From: an uncultured Bacillota bacterium
Lineage (GTDB): Bacteria > Bacillota > Clostridia > Lachnospirales > Lachnospiraceae
Length of the DNA stretch: 10,975 nt
Assembly: GCA_905200905.1 (NCBI GenBank)
Contig: CAJKMA010000078.1
Location: 1 to 10,975 of the forward strand
Direction: 5' to 3'
The translations under genes were made by a program, and so were the position numbers. Shown here one piece after another: positions 6,287 through 10,975 of this stretch. Position 1 is the stretch's first letter. Each line of letters opens with the position of its first letter. The notes below the pieces were generated by a model. That model was not told the origin of the DNA, searched no databases, and was given only the letters and a program-made list of their open reading frames with translations.

Positions 6287-7957
6287 TTATTCATACTTTT
6301 TATGTGCTTCCAGCCTGCGTTCCAGTTCCTCCTGCATTTCATCTAAAAATGCCTGTGGGTTACAATTTTCATAAACCTTCATATATTCATCCCATGCTTT
6401 ATCAAAATCTTCTGCCATAACCACTTTAGGAAGATATTCATGTTTAATTTCACCCATCTTGGTCCAGGCCATACCACCCGGTGTACTGGTTGTCATAGTA
6501 TTACTAAAGGAATACATAGGATACCATGGTCCCGGTGCTTCATTGGTTCCAATCATATCTACATAGGTCTCCGCTCCATATGCTTCGAAGCACTTCTTAA
6601 CATCATCATTTAAACCGTCAAAAGCTTCCCTAGGCTGATTTTCCGGTTTCATAGCATTCACGCCATCTCTGCTGGTTCCTGAATACTGTGGGAAATAAGA
6701 ATAGTTACAATAATGAGAGGCTTTATAAGCAGTATCAGATCCCTGAAGTCTCATGTCATCTGTGCGGTAATACTCTCCATTCTCATCCACTTCATAGTCT
6801 ACGCCTTCTACCCCCCAGTGACGTAAGTCATGAACTTCCTGTTCCAGCAAATCATTGACAAACTGAAGCGCACCTTCCACGTCATCACAACTTACAGTAA
6901 TTCCTAAACCACCGCTGACATTAAAAGCAGCTCCTGAATTATGCCACTGATTCTGGATGCCTTCTTCAATGGTAATAGGCAATGGAACATAATCACATCC
7001 CTGTTCATGTAATCCCTGCTGTTTCAGGGAATCATTTACGGAATAAGCAAAATTCCACCACTGGTCAATCATTCCCAGTACACGTCCGGTAGATAATTTT
7101 GCAATATATTCATCATAGCTCTGAGTAAAAGATTCCGGGTCTACAATGCCTTTTTTATACTCTTCATTTAATTTCTGGAAATATTTCACTGCAGTTTCTG
7201 ATGTGTTATAATCCATAACCTGAAGTTTCTCTGTGTCTACCATAACACTTCCGTCATTGGGATAACCATCCAGGAACATTGGGGCATTTTCCAGACAGAA
7301 ATATCTCCAGTCATCACAAAGGATGGTATATGGAATATTTTCTGTTCCATCTTCCATGGTTGGATTAGCCTCCTGATAAGCCTCAATCAGTTCAAAATAC
7401 TGATCCATGGTTTTTACTTCCGGGTATCCTGCCCATTCCAGTACACGCGTCTGAATCCAGAAAGCCTCATCATTATGAACTGTAACTTTTTCCTCTCCAT
7501 GAATACTTCCAAACTGCGGAATCCAATAAATATGTCCATCCTCTTTACGTAGCTTATCCCATTGTTCCTCGGTTAAGTATTCCTTAATATTTGGATAATC
7601 ATCTATATAATCATCCAGTGGAATCAGTGCACCTGCCTCATACAACTGTGCCGTTCCATCACTTCCATCAATAAAATCAGGATATTCTCCACCAGCAATC
7701 ATAGTTCCAATGGCTTCCTCTGCTGTCTGTCCGGTAAGCCAGGTTTCCTTACATTTCGCTCCGGTGATTTCTGCAATTTTTTCCTGAATCTCATTATCAT
7801 CATTGATTTCCGTTCCAGGTACAGCAAAAAATGCTGTAAATTCCTTTACGCCTCCTTCCTCTTTTTCCTTATCCTTTTTCTCTCCCCCACATCCGGCGAG
7901 AAGGGATGCTGTTACTGCAGTTGTAAGCCCAAGAGCTAACATCTGTTTTCTTTTCAT
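6287..7957 (-). CDS. ABC transporter extracellular sugar-binding lipoprotein (CUT1, LplA-like)
   Basis: This 556-residue protein starts with a lipoprotein signal peptide: MKRK, a hydrophobic stretch, then the lipobox LLAGC with acylated Cys23. A short charged linker (KKDKEKEE) follows. The solute-binding fold is indicated by the stretch around 86-120 (MIAGGEYPDF, then LIPLDDYIDDYPN), typical of family 1 extracellular sugar-binding proteins. The length of about 550 residues fits the LplA/YtcQ group that works with LplB/YtcP permeases. It would be anchored to the outer face of the membrane and capture oligosaccharide for the two permeases. Many aromatic residues (for example WWNFAY and WYPMYSF) are available for sugar stacking. 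The start is supported by AGGAGG 9 nt upstream and a promoter just before it. The cargo is probably xylo-oligosaccharides, inferred from the downstream enzymes. Confidence 0.93.
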   Translation of the reverse strand: MKRKQMLALGLTTAVTASLLAGCGGEKKDKEKEEGGVKEFTAFFAVPGTEINDDNEIQEKIAEITGAKCKETWLTGQTAEEAIGTMIAGGEYPDFIDGSDGTAQLYEAGALIPLDDYIDDYPNIKEYLTEEQWDKLRKEDGHIYWIPQFGSIHGEEKVTVHNDEAFWIQTRVLEWAGYPEVKTMDQYFELIEAYQEANPTMEDGTENIPYTILCDDWRYFCLENAPMFLDGYPNDGSVMVDTEKLQVMDYNTSETAVKYFQKLNEEYKKGIVDPESFTQSYDEYIAKLSTGRVLGMIDQWWNFAYSVNDSLKQQGLHEQGCDYVPLPITIEEGIQNQWHNSGAAFNVSGGLGITVSCDDVEGALQFVNDLLEQEVHDLRHWGVEGVDYEVDENGEYYRTDDMRLQGSDTAYKASHYCNYSYFPQYSGTSRDGVNAMKPENQPREAFDGLNDDVKKCFEAYGAETYVDMIGTNEAPGPWYPMYSFSNTMTTSTPGGMAWTKMGEIKHEYLPKVVMAEDFDKAWDEYMKVYENCNPQAFLDEMQEELERRLEAHKKYE

Positions 7958-7966
7958 GTTACCGTT

Positions 7967-7972
7967 CCTCCT
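7967..7972 (-). promoter_or_regulatory. Strong ribosome binding site for the sugar-binding lipoprotein
   Basis: A perfect AGGAGG lies 9 nt before the ATG at 7957. It is among the strongest Shine-Dalgarno sequences in the window, in keeping with the need for abundant binding protein. Confidence 0.85.
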
Positions 7973-7989
7973 GTATTTTTGATATCTTT

Positions 7990-8017
7990 ATTTTACCAGT
8001 TTTACCTGCTCTTTCAA
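7990..8017 (-). promoter_or_regulatory. Sigma-A-type promoter of the transport/hydrolase operon
   Basis: On the minus strand, TTGAAA (8017-8012) and TAAAAT (7995-7990) are separated by 16 bp. Each differs by one base from the TTGACA and TATAAT consensus. Transcription would begin about 7 bp downstream, near 7983, leaving a leader of about 25 nt with the AGGAGG site. The heptamer GGTAAAA occurs twice with a 9-bp period in the spacer/-10 area. The promoter starts only a few bases after the U-rich tail of the preceding terminator, so regulator sites upstream of -35 would have to overlap the terminator sequence. Confidence 0.7.
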
Positions 8018-8021
8018 CCTG

Positions 8022-8088
8022 ACAAAGAATAGAAAAAGACAGGACAAATTTCAGTCTTTTTCTATCCCGAAAAATTTGTCCTGTCTTT
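8022..8088 (-). terminator. Rho-independent terminator after the two-component system genes
   Basis: In the transcript, AAAGACAGGACAAATTT (8088-8072) and AAATTTGTCCTGTCTTT (8051-8035) form a 17-bp perfect stem with a 20-nt loop. A U-rich stretch overlaps and follows the 3' arm (GTCTTTTTCTATTCTTT, 8040-8024). It begins 11 nt after the response regulator stop and so ends that operon, separating it from the transport operon. The large loop is unusual and contains a sequence able to pair with the 3' arm and U-tract (see the hairpin at 8029-8065). Confidence 0.8.
8029..8065 (-). promoter_or_regulatory. Alternative hairpin overlapping the terminator stem (possible antiterminator)
   Basis: In the transcript, ATAGAAAAAGAC (8065-8054), located in the terminator loop, is perfectly complementary over 12 bp to GTCTTTTTCTAT (8040-8029), which is the end of the terminator 3' arm plus its U-tract. 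The loop is 13 nt. The two structures cannot coexist. The alternative is AU-rich and weaker than the 17-bp terminator stem, so it may be only a by-product of sequence duplication. It could also permit partial read-through from the regulator genes. The pairing is seen; the function is inference. Confidence 0.45.
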
Positions 8089-8099
8089 CGCTCTCTTTT

Positions 8100-9686
8100 T
8101 CATCTGCAATTTACTTTTTTCCTGTAATTGGTAGGGGTACATCCTTTCACCGCTATAAATTTATTAATGAAATAATCCAGGTCTTTATAACCAACCTTAT
8201 CTGCAATCTGATAAATTTTATCATCTGTATGCAGAAGATATTCTGCTGCTTTTTCAATTCTGTAGTTGTTTAAATATTCTTTAAAGGATATCCCATACTG
8301 TTTTCGGAACATCTGTCCTAAATATGCGCTATTTACAAAATACTTTTTACTGAATTCTTTTAAGGTAATGTTTTCCTGATAATGCTCCCGTATTTCTTTT
8401 TCCACACATCCTAAAACTCCATGAGATGTATTTTTCCTAAGTTCTCCTAAGTATTCCCCATACTCCTGCATAAAACGACAGAAATTCTCCTGTCCTCCTC
8501 TTAAAGTGCTGTTTTCAAAAACATTACTCCGTATGTACTGGATAATTTCATCCTGATTCAGACTTTCATCCTGTCCAAGCCCTAAATGTGCCAGATTCAC
8601 AAGCAAATAATTCATATTCATTTGGGTCATTTCTAAATCTACATTCTGTTGATTTAACTCCTGGTATACAATTCTCCCCTTTTCCAAAATCTTCCCTGTA
8701 TTATTTTCTTCCACAGCTTTCAATAATTCTTCAATACTATTTTTATTGATAATCTTTCCACTTGTTTCTATTTTTTCTTCTGAATAGTATAAAATACTCT
8801 TATCTACCTGAAAAACATGAAAACTTCTCGCTAGAATTGCAGTACGGAAAGATTCTGAAATATCCTCAATAGAACTGACAGCATCTCCTACATAACTTCT
8901 CACCTTCACTGGCAAGTCTACTGCAATACCTTCCAGAAACTCCTTCAAATAGGCCTCTTCTTCCATTCCATTATCTACTGCAATCCCTACATCATACAAA
9001 AATCCAATATCCAGCCATTCCTTACGTCCCACAATATCCATAAATACCAGATCTTCTTTTTCTGAACCCAGGTATTTCCTGCAATTCTGAAAAACTACTT
9101 TCTGATAGGTACGCATATCCTGAAAATCTAGAACTTCTTCTTTTTCTTCTAATTCTATATGAATATAACGGATTCTATTGGAAAAGGAAACTTTTTTGTG
9201 AATATAATCTAGAGCTTCTTTATCTGCACGGCCTAATAACAAAGCCTGTATATATCTGACAAAATAAGCTCTTCCCATTTTCTTCTTTTCCGTTTCCTGC
9301 TTTTTTTGCGTCTTATATAAAAGGCTTACTTTTTCTAAAAGAGCAAAGAGCTGCTGCCTCTGAATAGGTTTTAAAATATAATCTGTACATTTATATTTAA
9401 TTGCCTGTTGCGCATAGGAAAAGTCTCCATATCCACTTAAAATCACAAAAAATGCATCTGAAAGCTCTTCCTCCCTGATTTTTTTCAAAAGTGTTATTCC
9501 ATCCATTACCGGCATCTTAATATCTGACAAAATCAAGTCTACAGGTGCATCCTGTAAAAACTCCACTGCTTCCTGCCCGTTATAAACAATTCCTGCAATT
9601 TCATAGCCACAGCTTTCCCACTCTATAAGCATAGAAAGCCCCTGTGCAATATATTGTTCATCTTCAACTAGTAAAACTTTTAGCAT
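8100..9686 (-). CDS. AraC-type response regulator (YesN-like)
   Basis: This 528-residue DNA-binding response regulator has an N-terminal receiver domain (about 1-122). It carries acidic residues Glu8-Asp9, predicted phospho-acceptor Asp55 in LILSDIKMP, Ser84 in VILSGYG and Lys106 in YILKPI. A long middle part (about 125-420) has no motif I recognise, as is usual in this group. The C-terminus (about 425-523) is an AraC/XylS double helix-turn-helix, with recognisable ITLKEFSKKYFVNSAYLGQM and VGYKDLDYFINKF segments and a PTNYRK ending. It is probably phosphorylated by the kinase encoded 14 bp upstream and activates the transport operon starting at 7957. Its start is supported by AGGAG about 11 nt upstream, directly after the kinase stop, indicating co-transcription. 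Confidence 0.95.
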   Translation of the reverse strand: MLKVLLVEDEQYIAQGLSMLIEWESCGYEIAGIVYNGQEAVEFLQDAPVDLILSDIKMPVMDGITLLKKIREEELSDAFFVILSGYGDFSYAQQAIKYKCTDYILKPIQRQQLFALLEKVSLLYKTQKKQETEKKKMGRAYFVRYIQALLLGRADKEALDYIHKKVSFSNRIRYIHIELEEKEEVLDFQDMRTYQKVVFQNCRKYLGSEKEDLVFMDIVGRKEWLDIGFLYDVGIAVDNGMEEEAYLKEFLEGIAVDLPVKVRSYVGDAVSSIEDISESFRTAILARSFHVFQVDKSILYYSEEKIETSGKIINKNSIEELLKAVEENNTGKILEKGRIVYQELNQQNVDLEMTQMNMNYLLVNLAHLGLGQDESLNQDEIIQYIRSNVFENSTLRGGQENFCRFMQEYGEYLGELRKNTSHGVLGCVEKEIREHYQENITLKEFSKKYFVNSAYLGQMFRKQYGISFKEYLNNYRIEKAAEYLLHTDDKIYQIADKVGYKDLDYFINKFIAVKGCTPTNYRKKVNCR

Positions 9687-9700
9687 TTCTTTTCTATCTC

Positions 9701-10975
9701 CTATTTTAAAACATGAAGCGGGATTGAAATAGTTACGATTGTTCCCACATGCTCTTCACTCTCTAACACAAATTTTACCTGACCCTCTGTATACATTTTC
9801 AGCCTGAGACAAGCATTCACCATTCCTACGCTTCCCTTCTGCTTTAACATTTCGATGCTTGCGTGTTCCATTTTCTCCTTAAGAATAGAAAGATATTCTT
9901 CTGGCATTCCACTTCCTGTATCTTCTATTTCCATGTATAACTCTTCTTGTTTCTGAGATACCCTTACAAAAATCCAGCATTGCGCCGCCTTATCCTCTAT
10001 ACCATGTACACAAGCATTTTCTACAAAAGTTACCAAAGAAAGTTTCGGAATTTTATAATCTTCGCACCCTTCTTCCACCTCAATGGTATAAGACAAACGA
10101 TTTCCAAATCTGTATTTCTGCAGTTTTAGATATGCCTCCACAAACTTTCGCTCCTCCTGAATCGGTAGCAAATCCGTTCCCCACTCTACGTATTGACGTT
10201 CCATGATAGAAAGTTGTTCTATCATCTCTGCTGTCTCATACTCCTGCTTTAACACGCTCCGCATTCTTATATTTTCCAGAACATTAAACAAAAAGTGCGG
10301 GTTAATCTGTCCATGCAAAGCCAAAAGTTCTGCTTTTTGTCTCGCAATATTAATCTCCTGCTGTTTCAATCTGCTTTTATATACGGTTTCAGTTAAATCA
10401 TTATTTTCCTGAACCATACTGTTATAATTTCTCATAAGAACAGCAATTTCATCCGTCCCCTGAATACCCTGAATTTTCTCCAGTTTTCCCTGTCCTCTGT
10501 AATTAATAGTTCTATTCAAAATCTCCAATCTTTCTGTAAAGGTTCTCCGAAGTGCCTGCATAAACACACATGGTATCAGAATATTAAACAGAATCAACAG
10601 GACGATTGCCGGCCAATGCTGTAGAATCCCTTGAAAGAAATGATTCTTTTGTGGAATGGCATAAACATCTAAGTCTTGTCCAAACAGATGGAAGGACTCC
10701 ACATATTCTCCTTTTTTTCTTCTGACCTCTGTGATTTTTTCAAAGTTCTGCTGCAGATTCAGCTTACGGCTATTGGAAAAAATAATCTTTTCTCCCTGAC
10801 ATACATAGACCTCATCCTGGTAATTAGCCATAATCAGGTTTTGATTTATCCCTGTATAGTCCAGGTCAATTTTTAATAATTTCTGATAAGGATCTCGTTT
10901 ATAACGATCCAGTTTTCGCACAAAAGATGCTTTTCTTGGCAGTTTCAGGTTGGTTGTTCCAGAAGCCTCAAAGTA
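9701..10975 (-). CDS. Sensor histidine kinase, YesM-like (5' end outside window)
   Basis: The frame is open from the window edge to the TAG at 9701, giving 424 visible residues. The in-frame GTG at 10921 is internal, because the frame continues upstream with no stop. Counting from the edge, residues 1-118 are the end of an extracellular sensor domain, about 120-140 are a transmembrane helix (IVLLILFNILIPCVF), and about 141-197 a HAMP-like linker. The His_kinase domain follows with phospho-acceptor His227 in QINPHFLFN. The ATPase domain shows an N-box with Asn320 (FVENACVHG), a G1 box with Asp352 (EDTGSGMP) and a G2 region at about 380-387 (KGSVGMVN). The first membrane segment should lie upstream of the window. 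Kinases of this class pair with AraC-type regulators to control sugar-transport operons, matching the next gene. The ligand is unknown; xylan-derived sugars are inferred from context. Confidence 0.93.
   Translation of the reverse strand, partial: YFEASGTTNLKLPRKASFVRKLDRYKRDPYQKLLKIDLDYTGINQNLIMANYQDEVYVCQGEKIIFSNSRKLNLQQNFEKITEVRRKKGEYVESFHLFGQDLDVYAIPQKNHFFQGILQHWPAIVLLILFNILIPCVFMQALRRTFTERLEILNRTINYRGQGKLEKIQGIQGTDEIAVLMRNYNSMVQENNDLTETVYKSRLKQQEINIARQKAELLALHGQINPHFLFNVLENIRMRSVLKQEYETAEMIEQLSIMERQYVEWGTDLLPIQEERKFVEAYLKLQKYRFGNRLSYTIEVEEGCEDYKIPKLSLVTFVENACVHGIEDKAAQCWIFVRVSQKQEELYMEIEDTGSGMPEEYLSILKEKMEHASIEMLKQKGSVGMVNACLRLKMYTEGQVKFVLESEEHVGTIVTISIPLHVLK

Noticed and set aside
7957..7964. 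CGGTAACA at the ribosome binding region resembles the right half of a CcpA cre site.
   Set aside because: The left half (GAGGAA) does not match the TGNAAN part of the cre consensus, so it is not called.
10919..10921. GTG as the start codon of the histidine kinase.
   Set aside because: The frame remains open upstream to the window edge, and a kinase of this type needs a first membrane segment and the rest of its sensor domain before this point.

Overview
The window looks like part of a gut Firmicutes genome, most likely a Lachnospiraceae member (Roseburia/Blautia/Clostridium cluster XIVa type). This rests on moderate-to-low GC, strong AGGAGG-type ribosome binding sites, a lipoprotein-type sugar-binding protein with LplB/YtcP-type permeases, and a YesM/YesN-type two-component system. 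I cannot name a species from the sequence alone. All eight genes lie on the minus strand, so the order below follows transcription, from high to low coordinates.

Region 1 (10975 to 8100) encodes a sensor histidine kinase, whose 5' end lies beyond the window, and an AraC-type response regulator 14 bp downstream. Region 2 (8099 to 7958) is the only sizeable intergenic gap. It holds a strong rho-independent terminator with a 17-bp perfect stem, a competing 12-bp hairpin overlapping that stem, and a near-consensus promoter (TTGAAA, 16 bp, TAAAAT) for the next operon. Region 3 (7957 to 1) is a compact operon: substrate-binding lipoprotein, an intercistronic stem-loop, two ABC permeases, a GH43 glycosidase, a GH8 enzyme closely resembling reducing-end xylose-releasing exo-oligoxylanase (Rex), and an SGNH/GDSL esterase whose 3' end lies beyond the window. 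Apart from the gap before the lipoprotein gene (142 bp) and the one after it (73 bp), genes are separated by 29 bp or less, and most ribosome binding sites touch or overlap the preceding stop codon. No stretch over 300 bp lacks a gene. I see no tRNA, rRNA, CRISPR or mobile element.

Inferred working model: the kinase senses an extracellular ligand and phosphorylates the AraC-type regulator, which activates the transport operon. The lipoprotein and two permeases import xylo-oligosaccharides, powered by an ATPase that is not encoded here and is probably a shared MsmX-type protein. Inside the cell the esterase would remove acetyl groups, GH8/Rex would cut xylose from the reducing end, and GH43 would cut from the non-reducing end. 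None of the three hydrolases has a signal peptide, which fits intracellular processing. The gene families are known. The parts most worth a second look are the regulatory RNA structures (8029-8088, 6237-6268, 1633-1655) and the multidomain esterase.
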